NCBI RefSeq assembly: GCF_964340395.1
Contig: NC_135555.1
Coordinates: 7,272,431-7,336,430 of the forward strand
Source of the DNA: Glandiceps talaboti
Taxonomy: Eukaryota > Hemichordata > Enteropneusta > Spengelidae
Length of the DNA: 64,000 nucleotides
Direction of reading: 5' to 3'
Shown one piece after another: positions 33,401 to 43,976 of the stretch. The notes under the pieces are model-generated. The model searched no databases and was not told the DNA's origin. It worked only from the letters and a program-made list of their open reading frames with translations. Both the position numbers and the translations under genes were made by a program. Each line of letters opens with the position of its first letter. Positions within the stretch are counted from its first letter, which is position 1.

Positions 33401-36400
33401 GTCTTCTCTCTGGCAAGGTAGACATTGCCAAATTTTCCTTTTCCTAATGGTCTGCCAATGTCAAAGTCTGCCAAGCTCCATTTTTTCCTAGGCAAACAGA
33501 GATGGGAAAAAGCACAATTAATTATATATTTGCAGCTATTTCCCAACATAACAGAGACAATGCTAACCCAATGAACTTCACAGAGATTGTGGTAAATGGC
33601 CATTTACTACAAATCCTTGCAAGAAATCACTAAAATGACAGCATTTATACACAGTAAGCTGAATAGTCCACAATTCTTTCTTTACATCAACGCTCATCTC
33701 ATGAAAATTGCACATGTGCATATGGTTTACCATAGCATCACTACTGAGGAGTTCCTGATTTCTGACATTCAGTGTACCATGTAGTGGTGCACAGAATAGG
33801 TGTAATATCACACTGTCCCTTCCCTAGCTTGTATGACTCACCACACCCAGCTTTGAAATGTTGTTTCCCTTGAAAGAACAGTCAACACTGCATCCCAGCT
33901 GCAGCACTCTTAAGGGAAAACCCAGCTCCATGATTGCAGTGCCGTCCAACATTTTTCTCCGTTCAGCTTGAAAATACTGGCAATCAAGGTCTCTCAGTTT
34001 ACCATGATAGACACAAACTGAACCTAGAGTTGCAACATGTTGATATACCCTGAATGGACATTGGTTTAATTGTACTCACAATAGAGTGACATTTCTGATG
34101 ACTTCCATTATCTGCCAGTGTACATGTTTGGGGACACTATATTGATCGTAGGGTGATTAAATTTTCACAACAGAGGCACTGCTATCATCCATTTGTGCAA
34201 TCAATCACATCAAACAACAATAGTTTTACTTTATATATATCTTATTCTTAGTAAACTGAGACCTCAATTACCAGAGCAGTACACCAGGGTTTATTTACTA
34301 CCTGTCTTCAGCAACAAATTTGTATATTCCCCTGTTGAATGATGAAAAATATTGAGGAATATGCTACAACTATTATTCCCCAATAATTTCCTTGCAGCAT
34401 ACCAGTAACTTTGAACACTCACCTTTTGCTGTCATCATTTCCAGCTCTTTCAGCTGGTCTTTTTGATGCAGCACGACTCTGTCCTGCTGTGTGGTCATTT
34501 TCAGTATTGCTTTTGCTCGGCTGGTTCTGGCTGGTTTGATGAGCTACCCTTGCTGATTCAACAGTCTGAGGCTTGGTCACTTTAGTGGCTTGACTTGTTT
34601 TTAACTGATTCGCCTGTGTTTGTTTCAGAACCCTCTTTGGACCAAGTTCATTTTTAGAACCATGACCACCAATCTGTATGTAGAATACATAGAGATCACA
34701 TGAATGAAGAGTCACGGTTTCACTTTCACAAGTTGACATACATGCAGTAAACATGCTTGCCATTCTGCTGACAAACCAATGCTAATATAAATCTTAGTCT
34801 TGCTCGCCAGACTCGTGACAATACGTCTTGCTAATAATTTGTAAGATGCACAAAGTGCACCGGGAGTGACACACATCAAGAACCGTGTCACAACTTCGCT
34901 GTTTATTATTAGGAAGACATAAGTCTGGCAAGTGAGACTATGTAAACCTCTACAGTGAGTACACTATTATAGACTAACTACTAATATAAAAAAACTTACA
35001 CAAAGTGAGAATCAAGATATCACAACACAAGTCTACAAAACAATTAAGCAAAGAAATGATGACAGTAAACCTGGCTGCTTATGCTTTAGCATTTCAATGC
35101 TATACAAAACTACAAACATACAGAATGTTCACTGCACTGTAGTCTGCAAAACTATAGACCTGACACTAAGACTTCGCTATATTGCAATGATTTGCATGAA
35201 ATAGAGAAAAACACTGTAATACCAGATGCAATGTAGCCAAATCTGGGGGAACAAAACTAGGAAGGCAATAATAATATACGACTTAAATGTAATGAATCAA
35301 CAAATTACTACATTTGTACAAAATGAAACTAAATTGTTTTTAACAATATGACACAATACCATGCAAATGTCTAATTTATTGATTCATTATGGTTAATGTG
35401 TATAGATTGCCATAGTTTTCTTAGCCCAGAGACTTGACTACTATCTCGCATATGTGAATTGCAATATACAAATCATGCACTGTATTTACATGAATAGTGT
35501 AAAGTTCATAATTTAAACATTAATTCTAACAAATAAATAAGATTGTAACATAACAAAGTATAAGCTGTAGATGATCCGAGGTCAGTTACGTTTTATATTT
35601 GGAGCCAGTCATGTTTTTGTCTGTCAGTCTGTCTGTCTGGGGCTTTATGGAGTTCAAAAACAGCTGGGTTTTTGGTTCATTTAAATTTATACAAAAAACT
35701 ATTGCTCAAATTATCCAAAGCTCAACAGCTTGGGGAGATTATCTCCATGGAAAAACAATGACATAAACACAACAGTAAACATGCAGTGTAACACTGTATG
35801 GATCCTTACAACTGCTTGTGACTACAAAGTTTGAAAATTTGATACTCGTTAGACGACAGTAGTGTCAAATAAACAGACGTGCACAATATTAAAAAAATCT
35901 AAGTCTAGATTGCAAAATCATAAAGGTGAGACAAAATTGGATAAACACAACAGAATACTTGCATGATTTTGATAATGAAGCTCATTACTAAAATCATACA
36001 TCTAACTTGTAACACTCAAACAACGATTGTTAACAAATGTTAATTAAATCAAAAAGGGCAAACAAATTTTTAGGGTAACAGACAGCAAAGCTACATATAC
36101 ATGTAACTTACCAGGATTTCTTTCTTCCCTATCATATAGAGACTCTGCACCTGAAGACATTGTTGAAACCCCACTAAATTACAGTTCATTGCTAAACATG
36201 TTCAACCTCACAGTTTACATGTTCCTGACTCTAAGCATAATATTTTTGTGTTTGACTTGGCTGTTTACTAAAGACTGGAGGGGGGGGGGGGGGGTGTTCA
36301 AAGGAAAATGAATAAATCTGTACTTATTTCATAATTAATGGTCATTAATTCTAAAACAATAAGTCTGGGATATTGTTGTAACTCACACAAAAATCTTAAA

Positions 36401-37231
36401 TGTTACCTGATAAAATTATTTTTTCAAATAATTTGCAGACAGAGGCAGACGAGTTAGAGGTTTTGTTTCAGAATCAGTATGTGAAGAATAAGACTCGAGA
36501 GAAAATAATCTCTACAGAATTTATACATCATATACTATATAGAAACTGGCTTGTGCTGTTTGGTTTTGATGTCTTCTAATGTCGAGACAGTCAAAATCAA
36601 CCAGCCAAGGTTCTAAGCTAAGCAATTTGTAAGTTACTTAACAGTGTTGATAATGCTTTTTTATGAAATTGAAAGAAAAATGCCAGAAATATATGTCCAT
36701 TGCTTGAGGTTAGGTTAACACCACTTGTAATAAGGTAAAAAAATAACCTGGAAAAATCTATCATAGATGTACATTGATAAATAAGTGGGTTATACTATGG
36801 GAAGAAAGTTCGATGTTCATGATCCACTTAATTTTACAACTCTGGATAGATGATACTTTGAAATAATGCCGTTAGTTGGTTATCACCACTTTTCTGTAGC
36901 CCAAGGTTGATACATGCGTGGAAGTATACTTCCATGATACATGTGATACTAATATTTCACAAATATCACATTAAATGTTAATCACTATATCATGTTGAGT
37001 GAAACTTCTACTACTCCAGTCTATTATCCTCCCATTCACACACGAAGTAATTCTAAAATGTAGCTTAATTTACCCAATTATGTTTCGGAAATATTACGAT
37101 TTGTGACGGTAACGTTGTGTAGGTGAATCATGGACAACGGTATGAATTCACTAAATGCACAACGGCATTGACACACTGGGAAAAAGAACCAGTATACTTA
37201 CATTCTCAACAGCTCCCACTTTCGACGACAT
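27407..37231 (-). CDS. AURKA: Aurora kinase (Aurora A by synteny, mixed A/B sequence)
   Basis: Seven coding exons in gene order: 37231-37202, 34673-34423, 33487-33296, 32713-32575, 31977-31829, 30989-30758, 27520-27407; all GT-AG, phases close exactly to 368 residues (human AURKA 403). N-terminus: [10 protein letters not shown], then GPKRVLKQ (matching the human GGPKRVL region) and a low-complexity Ser/Gln tract. Kinase domain from about residue 101: glycine loop GKGKFGNV (109-116), catalytic lysine in ALKVLF (131), HRDIKPEN (Asp225), DFG (Asp243) and activation loop [10 protein letters not shown], with Thr257 matching human Thr288. Gly167 in MYGYF matches the AURKA-type glycine (AURKB has Asn). 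However [12 protein letters not shown] resembles AURKB. Role: serine/threonine kinase of centrosome maturation and spindle assembly; may also serve chromosomal-passenger roles, as reported for the starfish Aurora. Confidence 0.95.
28268..28474. mobile_element. 207-bp foldback nested in the TTAA element
   Basis: cacagtcgcttgtaaactgt at the left pairs with acagtttacaagcgactgtg at the right, continuing as tcctttcctaaatgg with ccatttaggaaagga: about 37 nearly perfect paired bases. Confidence 0.85.
29791..30115. repeat. ~325-bp nested inverted repeat
   Basis: Outer arms: aaagctatttaactt and its complement aagttaaatagcttt. Inner arms: aaaaaacgttcctccggat and its complement atccggaggaacgtttttt. The segments between arms are less well paired. 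Lies at the right end of the 2.5-kb TTAA element and may be its subterminal repeats. Confidence 0.7.
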
Positions 37232-37278
37232 GTCGATTTGAAATATTTGCTCACGATAAGTTGTAGATGTATTCAAGT
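37202..37278 (-). other. First coding exon of Aurora with upstream 3' splice site
   Basis: Just 5' of the Aurora ATG a good acceptor (tttatcatttcag) ends after position 37279, so this exon probably starts at 37278 and the leader is spliced. A donor-like ccaag|gtgggt at 37757 on the same strand could end a non-coding first exon at about 37757-37800. Confidence 0.5.
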
Positions 37279-37816
37279 CTGAAATGATAAATTAAATTAC
37301 TACGATATTCAAAATGGGAATAATTGGGAGAAGACGACAGAACTTGGACGTTGGTGTGAAATGTGTGATTTAAAATACACAAGCGCCAGATCACTGTACG
37401 GTACAACACAAAGAAAGTCAAAATTACAACCACTGGATGAACAAAATACCATAAAATTCCTTTATGAGATATCTAGCCGGTTTATGAAAATGACAAATAT
37501 CTCTAAAACTGTAGTAAATTCACCGTAAATAATGGCATGATTGAATTTGTTTTGAAAAGTTCCTCCACCAGGCACCGGCCATGTTTGTTACAAATTTCAA
37601 ACTACAAACCAATATTTTCACAAACAGTGAATCTCGTGAGGTAAAACATAGACCCCTATACGACTGCCAAAAACTGTGGTATTTGAGCCATAAAGTGCGA
37701 CATTTACCATTGAATTTATCTGAAAATAATGATTAGTACTAGAAACCTGCACCCACCTTGGAAGTTCTCTGTGCGGTGAATGTAGAGGTTTTAAATTTGA
37801 ACCCCGTACGCTAAAC

Positions 37817-37829
37817 GCTGATTGGCTGA
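37817..37829 (-). promoter_or_regulatory. CCAAT-box-like site between Aurora and the 666-aa gene
   Basis: gctgattggctga (gene strand tcagccaatcagc) is a strong NF-Y-type CCAAT motif, immediately upstream of the inferred non-coding first exon of Aurora and on the flank shared with the divergent gene. Cell-cycle genes of this class often use CCAAT boxes. Function is inferred. Confidence 0.5.
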
Positions 37830-38563
37830 CAGATCGCGGGTAAATGCTTATGAATATTAATAGGGTATTTTGGCCTCGTTCGACTATTTAATTTACACTT
37901 TTGTCAACAAACCTAATATATTGAACTATGATTGAATACATTCTGTCAATATCAAAAACATACACCCTGTATTCATAGCCTACGAGTGAGATTTATAGGT
38001 ATATACAAAATATTGTCTAATTTTTGATTGCACGATTGTTCGTCGGCACAATATACTATCACAGTGATCTCTGTCATCCGCATGACCCAAGCCAATGTAT
38101 GTTAGAATATTTATCAATACTTTCAACTTTATCTGTTTTCTTTATTCTGTGTTTATAGTGAACTTTATGTATATGTGTGTATTTTTTCATTTTTATTACC
38201 ATAGGCACTTATCCACATTACCAATGTCTATGGTATTACTGTATCTTAACTAGCCTACACCTATCATACATCTATCTGAGGAATTCATTGTCGCTTGAAT
38301 AACTGTTTAGAACGAGGTTAAATAAGACCTAGATACCCAGATACCGGAAATAAACAAAAGCAATGTGTCATGTCAGCGCTGTGTCAGCAAATACTAGTAC
38401 ACACACCCGAGTGTGAATGAAAGCCAAAGCTGATATCAGCAAAATATCGTCGACGTTGGATGTACGTTGGATAAAAATACAGTCAACTCTTCACCAGCGC
38501 TTTGATTACACTCTTGTTCAGGAGACGACACTGGACTGTGGTGTGGCTAAACCTTTATAGACG

Positions 38564-40564
38564 ATGGCTAACAATCACGACAATCGGCTATCCCCAGAAG
38601 CCTTTGTTTTGACAAGAGTTGTGTCAACCCTTTCTAGTATGGGTAATGACAAACCCAAAACGCTGCAAAAACTTCTGAACGCTCTGGAGCCATTTGGCTA
38701 CACGGTTAGTTATGCTAACCCGGCAAGTGTATTGGAAGCAATGAACAAGTTGATGGGCTATGTACCAACTATATTTGTTCCCTATAGAAAGCTTCACTAC
38801 ACAATGCGACATGGTCCCGAGTTCAAGCAAACCATGGAAAAGGTGACTGCACGTGTCATGCAGCGTAGGAACCGTGGATTGTTGATGCTTGGAGACTTGT
38901 CTCCTTCTGAGCAAAACTCGGTACGCCAACAGGTGGTCGAGCAGATATCCACACTATTGGAATCCAAACCCACGGGTTCTAAATCTTCCCTAATGAATAA
39001 GCTTTTTGAAAAGTGTCTTATTCCCATCAACGAGCAACCTGAAGACGTAATGGAACGTCTACAGCGACACGAGTTTATATCATTGGCAGAAGATTGCGTT
39101 GAGTATCGGTTGCCATCGCAAGAAATCCTTGCTACCCTCAAAGACGAAATTTTACCAAGATCTACAGACTGTAACGCTCGTACTTCATCGTGCAAAGATT
39201 TGATATTTCAGCGCAAATGGCAGTTAGATCAGCCATCATATTCTGAGAGGTGGAGAGAGAGCTCGCATTTCTCGCATCGTTCATACTCCCATCGTTGGTC
39301 TTCAACCGATTCTTCACGAGACTCGGACTCTTCGTGGCAGTTTTCTCGATCAAGATCACGCTCAAGAGAACGACAAAGATCGCCAACACCGTCACCCGAC
39401 CGCACTCTCGTGTACACAGTCACGAAGTTCTTGCCCGATAATCTTACTGTAGCTGAAATACGTGCATTGGTAATACTGGGAAAGTTAGACGAAGGCAAGC
39501 CGAAGTCGTTACAGGCCCTAAGAAATGTCATCTTGCCAGCATGTAAACAAGTTTGCCTGGTCAAAATCGATGACATAATGGATTTACCTAAAATGAAGAA
39601 ATATGAAAAGAAACCCAAACCATTCAAAGAACGAGCTCGAGGTCGATCTAGATCTAGGCAGAACCGTTCAAAGACATTATTCTATCTCGGGATTGAGAAT
39701 GGTTATACACCTCTGCGGTTCTCCATCTCTAGTTTGCTGAACCCACCTTCGCCTCGTCGCCACAAAACTACGTCAAAATTGAACAAAAACCAAACAGGCA
39801 AGCCGATTACAATATTCATAACATCCGCACAGTATTACAATAACCCTTACTGCAGAGAAGCACCTGCAGGGGAGCAAAGTAGTACTGCGAATACTGGTGA
39901 GCAGTTCTGTGCCAAGTTTTGGAGAATGGTTAAAAGTGCAGCCCAGAAGGCGTCTGCAGTTCCGATGCCAACAAACGTTGAGGAAAATCTGGGCATAGTT
40001 CTAGACACTGTCAAATGGTTGGAAGGGTTATTGAAAGATGACAACACACAAGATGGCCATGGGAACTCCTTGTCTTCAACAGACGAATTCCTAAAACTCG
40101 TTAATTTCGATCCGAAGCCTTCCAAAACTAAACCTTCCAAAGTTGAAATAACAAAGGAGAAGATAATAGAGGATTTGATGATCCGTTGCATTCAAAGTAA
40201 ACGCCGAAGATCCTATACACCAGCTAAACTTGTTGAACTCCTCATGACCTCAGGGTATATACAGCTCTCGCCTGAATCTCCCCATCGCATTACTTACAAC
40301 CACTGCAGTACCAACGAGGGTAGTTGGCTTTCAAGTTCAGGCGACAAAATGTCATGGCAGAAAGTATCGGATGGGCTAGAAAAGCAAATTTTAGACGCCT
40401 ACAAACCCTACGCAGAGTCAAACGATGGAGGTGTACAGGTAGGAACAAAACGAAAGAGGCAAGTTGGTTGCTATAACGACTACAACAGTAAATCAAGATA
40501 CGGTTATTCCTCTCGGCGAGGAGGTCGTGGTCGCGGTCGCGGTCTTAAACGTTTCAAGTATTAA
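38564..40564 (+). CDS. Intronless RS/RGG-containing protein of unknown family
   Basis: One uninterrupted 666-codon frame; I do not recognise the family. Visible features: a helical-looking N-terminal region (1-200); an RS tract at about 236-278 (SRSRSRSRERQRSPTPSPD) and a second at 358-370; KRKR at 629-632, a likely nuclear signal; and a C-terminal RGG box RRGGRGRGRG (651-660). Four segments look like copies of one module with pattern (K/S)-x-(S/T)-L-x-x-L: DKPKTLQKLLNALEPFGY (29-46), GSKSSLMNKLFEKCLIP (138-154), GKPKSLQALRNVILP (311-325) and RSYTPAKLVELLMTSGY (549-565). RS and RGG tracts suggest a nuclear RNA-binding or splicing-associated role; that is inference. Start context acgATGG is good. 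Head-to-head with Aurora. Absence of introns next to intron-rich genes could reflect a retrocopy origin. Confidence 0.85.
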   Translation: MANNHDNRLSPEAFVLTRVVSTLSSMGNDKPKTLQKLLNALEPFGYTVSYANPASVLEAMNKLMGYVPTIFVPYRKLHYTMRHGPEFKQTMEKVTARVMQRRNRGLLMLGDLSPSEQNSVRQQVVEQISTLLESKPTGSKSSLMNKLFEKCLIPINEQPEDVMERLQRHEFISLAEDCVEYRLPSQEILATLKDEILPRSTDCNARTSSCKDLIFQRKWQLDQPSYSERWRESSHFSHRSYSHRWSSTDSSRDSDSSWQFSRSRSRSRERQRSPTPSPDRTLVYTVTKFLPDNLTVAEIRALVILGKLDEGKPKSLQALRNVILPACKQVCLVKIDDIMDLPKMKKYEKKPKPFKERARGRSRSRQNRSKTLFYLGIENGYTPLRFSISSLLNPPSPRRHKTTSKLNKNQTGKPITIFITSAQYYNNPYCREAPAGEQSSTANTGEQFCAKFWRMVKSAAQKASAVPMPTNVEENLGIVLDTVKWLEGLLKDDNTQDGHGNSLSSTDEFLKLVNFDPKPSKTKPSKVEITKEKIIEDLMIRCIQSKRRRSYTPAKLVELLMTSGYIQLSPESPHRITYNHCSTNEGSWLSSSGDKMSWQKVSDGLEKQILDAYKPYAESNDGGVQVGTKRKRQVGCYNDYNSKSRYGYSSRRGGRGRGRGLKRFKY

Positions 40565-41068
40565 GATACACACTACCCAAAAAAATATTCAAGGTGGATG
40601 GAGATCTCCGAAATTGACTCTTGGACGAGGGGCATACTTCTATCATAGCACTGTCTTGGACGATGTCAAGGTTCAGGTGGAATGGTTGTCGGTACGAACT
40701 GAGTAGGACCTACAAAATTATAGATTGATTCTACAAGTCACACTCACATGTCCTATTAACACTGCACATAACAAGCAACATACTGTATTGTCATTTTAGG
40801 TATTTTGATATCAATTCGTGTACATGTTCGAGGCGAGAAAGGTAAATTTCACGAATTTAATTTGTACTTTTTTGTGGTTTTTTTGTCATACATTTTTAGA
40901 AAATCCTACTTGTACTATATGCATATGTTTATAGTGTATAGGGATAACACTTTCAAATTTTGAGTTGAGTGGTGGATACAAACTATTATTACTGTATTAC
41001 AGAGTGTGTGTTGTAGGATAGGCTATATAAAACAATAATTTGCAAGACAACTCTGAAGTTTTATATCT

Positions 41069-41214
41069 GTATGTATGTATGTATGTATGTATGTATGTAT
41101 GTATGTATGTATGTATGTATGTATGTATGGATGGATGTATGGATCGATGTATGTATGTATGTATGTATGTATGGATGGATGGATGGATGTGTGTGTATGT
41201 ATGTATGTATGTAT
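41069..41214. repeat. (TATG)n microsatellite with (GATG)n variants
   Basis: Tandem GTAT/ATGG units in the presumed 3' UTR region of the 666-aa gene; a shorter tract follows at about 41244-41285. Open frames on both strands are artefacts. Confidence 0.96.
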
Positions 41215-41696
41215 CACATATAACTAACAGTGTTAGTTGTCTATGTATGTATACAAGTATGTATGTATGTATGTGTGTATGTATCAAGTACGGTTACGTT
41301 TCAATTTGAAGTTTTTGTTTTTGTCTTTTTTGTTTCTCTGAAAATTTTGAGGATTTCTATGCTTATGTAATGATGAAAAGATAATAAAAAAAACATGTAA
41401 CTACTTATGTTAATCCTTTCATAGTTTATAAGTGATGATGGACAACTGTGCGCGTATGTGTGTATACGTACGTGCGTGCGTGTGCGTGCGCGCAATAATG
41501 ATATTGAACTAACCAAAGGGATTTGAAATTGGCCATATTGCAGTGTTTAATTTTTATTTATTTTTTTTAAATTTATTTGTTTACTCTTTTTTTCTTTTTT
41601 TTTTTTTTTTTTTTTTACAAAGATTTGGGGTTTTTTTGTTTCTTGTTTCCTTTTTTTTCCTTTTTAAAATTATCTTTTCCCTACAAGACACCCTGT

Positions 41697-41702
41697 AATA
41701 AA
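41697..41702 (+). terminator. Candidate poly(A) signal for the 666-aa gene
   Basis: AATAAA about 1.1 kb after the stop, preceded by T-rich sequence. Confidence 0.35.
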
Positions 41703-43739
41703 GTAATGATTTGAAAAGCGGGTGTTTTTTTTATCAAAATGAATTTTAACCTAGGCCCCTTCTTTTGTCGGTGACCCTTCCACGTCCCCACTGAAAAAGT
41801 CTAAGCTTTTTGACAAATACAAAATCAAGATAAACCAAATAAAATATGCACATAAATGAAACCAGATTACAAACTCACACAGGCCCCTTTGAAAAGTCAA
41901 TTTTGAGACTATTCAGGCCCTTTCAGAAAATAATATCCAAGCTTTACATGACAACACCAAGATGTAAAAAGCAACTACATAGCGTTGAAATACTTTTGAA
42001 ATATACTTTGATAGCATCTTGACAGTAAGAGGGGAAGAGCTTGAGACTGGGATATTTCCACCTCATATGGGGGGTCCAAGCCCTGGAGGATTTTTAGTCT
42101 AGCCGTTTTGATTTATTTTGCCATAATATGGGGAGATAATATTTTAGCATTTATACCCACAGGACACTGACAATTTGTGAGAAAGTGTGAGTAAATATCG
42201 GTAAATGTTGGTTAATAAGACATGTAGACATAAAATCCCGTGGTCTAGGTGGGACCGGAAATACCCGAAAACTCTCGAAGTAAATCCGAAGGGAACTGAC
42301 TGAAAAAAGGTCATTTTAAGGTGTTTGCAGACGCTTTTTAAAAGTTTTAAAACCAGAATGCGTTTCACAAATATGTCGTCTAGCAAATTAGCGATAGTGA
42401 ATGTGAGCATTTTGAATCACCTTTAAAGCCAATATTTACGCTATTCAGACCCTTTCAAGCAATAACTCACTCCATGTTTTACAAGACAGCACCATCAAGT
42501 ATCAGAAACTATTCTTTATAACTTACATAGGGTTGAAATATGTTCTTAAAAAGTTAAATGGCATCATTATATACATGGAGTAAAGGTCAGCACATCTAAT
42601 GATAATATCATTGGTTGGGGAGATTTGGAGTTTAAGGCAATTTTAGACTACCTTTGCAAACATTTCATATCTTTAAAAGATAATATCATCTCAAATTAGA
42701 ATTGGGTGAAAATATTTAAGAAAAGTTTAATATCATTATGACAGTAAAAATGTTGTCGGTGCATCTGATTGTTGGTTAAATGCATGAGTGACCTTTGGGG
42801 GTAAGGGAGTCCTTGGGGTTTCCCCTTGGCAGATCTGCAGTTTTTTGCAATGTTTAGGTCATAGCCTTTGAGGTAATATTTTCAAGCTTCGAAAAGCTAA
42901 CGTAAATGTAAGTTTTAAATGAGTTTCCCATGTCACATAAAAATGGCCCCGTAACATTGGTATAGGGGCATTAATATTGCATGTATATAGTAAAGTCACC
43001 GGTATGTTAGAGAACTTTAGGTGGTCATACCTAGTGTATAATAGAAACTGGAATCTGATGAGATGCACTTATTGTGAAACAGCCACGCATTTACACGATA
43101 TGTTCTGTATCTAGTGTGGTAGCTAGGTAATATATGTATATGTATATTTATAGTTATGTTGGAACTAATAAGTAATAATAAAGAATTCATGTAAGAAACA
43201 GGGATAACAACAAATATTTACATGTACCACATTTCAGACAAGGCTATATGCCATTGTAGAAAAAGGATTTTTTTCTTCCATCACAATCCAAAACACAATC
43301 ACCCCCCCCCCTCCCTTATCCACAATTTTGAAAAACAGCATGACCCCCCTACTGCCAATTTCAAAAACAGGGTGACCCCCTACAAATCCACTCCCCCCCC
43401 CCGGCAGAAGAAACTGACCGGTCCGTTAGTCTGCATGGATGGCGTTATTATGTTTGATGTCTAATGATCATGACATGTACATTTATGTCGCGTTATTGAT
43501 TTTATACCATGGTTTGAATCGTCAGATGTGTGGACCCTTTTATAGGTCCTTTCGTAGTGTATCGCATGACTTCACTTCAAGGACAGACTGTAGACTATGG
43601 AGTTTGCTCGAAGGACAACGGACATACTGATCAATAACCAAAGATTACCATATTAATACCATACGGTGACTGATACCAGACGTGAAGTTTTTACGGTCAA
43701 TGTGTTACGTTGTACTTATTTTTTCCCGATTAAGAAACC

Positions 43740-43790
43740 ATGTCAAACATTCCTCTACAAAATGATAGTATCAACTCTACCTCTGAAAGT
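43740..43790 (+). CDS. Exon-like 17-codon piece, possible orphan first exon
   Basis: An ATG in a fair context (accATGt) opens MSNIPLQNDSINSTSES and runs straight into a consensus donor, agt|gtaagttt. It is not in the ACP7 model, whose own ATG with a signal peptide lies 187 bp downstream. It could be the first exon of an unrecognised gene or an alternative leader exon. It could equally be chance. Confidence 0.25.
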
Positions 43791-43976
43791 GTAAGTTTAT
43801 CACCTCACATTTATTGTACACGTCCCCTATGTAACAATGGACGAATCTACTGTTATGTCATTGGATCGATGAAGGCCTCATGACGGTCACGTGGTAGGGA
43901 AATACACCCGTGGTCTACTCGTTGTCGTGTTTTTATTTATCGATACAAGTGATATTGGGACACATATGAAATAACC

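Larger units (their letters stand above)
40565..43976. other. 3' flank of the 666-aa gene and ACP7 upstream region
   Basis: No firm gene. It contains a TATG microsatellite (41069-41214), long T tracts (41540-41660), a candidate AATAAA at 41697-41702, diverged direct repeats at about 41895-42045 and 42430-42580 (shared phrases: actattcaggccctttcag / gctattcagaccctttcaag, catag(c/g)gttgaaata), and C-rich runs at 43302-43400. A short exon-like piece lies at 43740-43790. Confidence 0.55.

Noticed and set aside
36112-36160. Possible Aurora first exon (minus), ATG followed by [15 protein letters not shown] and a gtaagt donor
   Set aside because: Joined to the next exon it would shift the frame (phase 1 instead of 0), and inserted after the 37202-37231 exon it introduces a stop. 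The 37202-37231 exon joins cleanly to IGGHGSKN and gives the family N-terminus.
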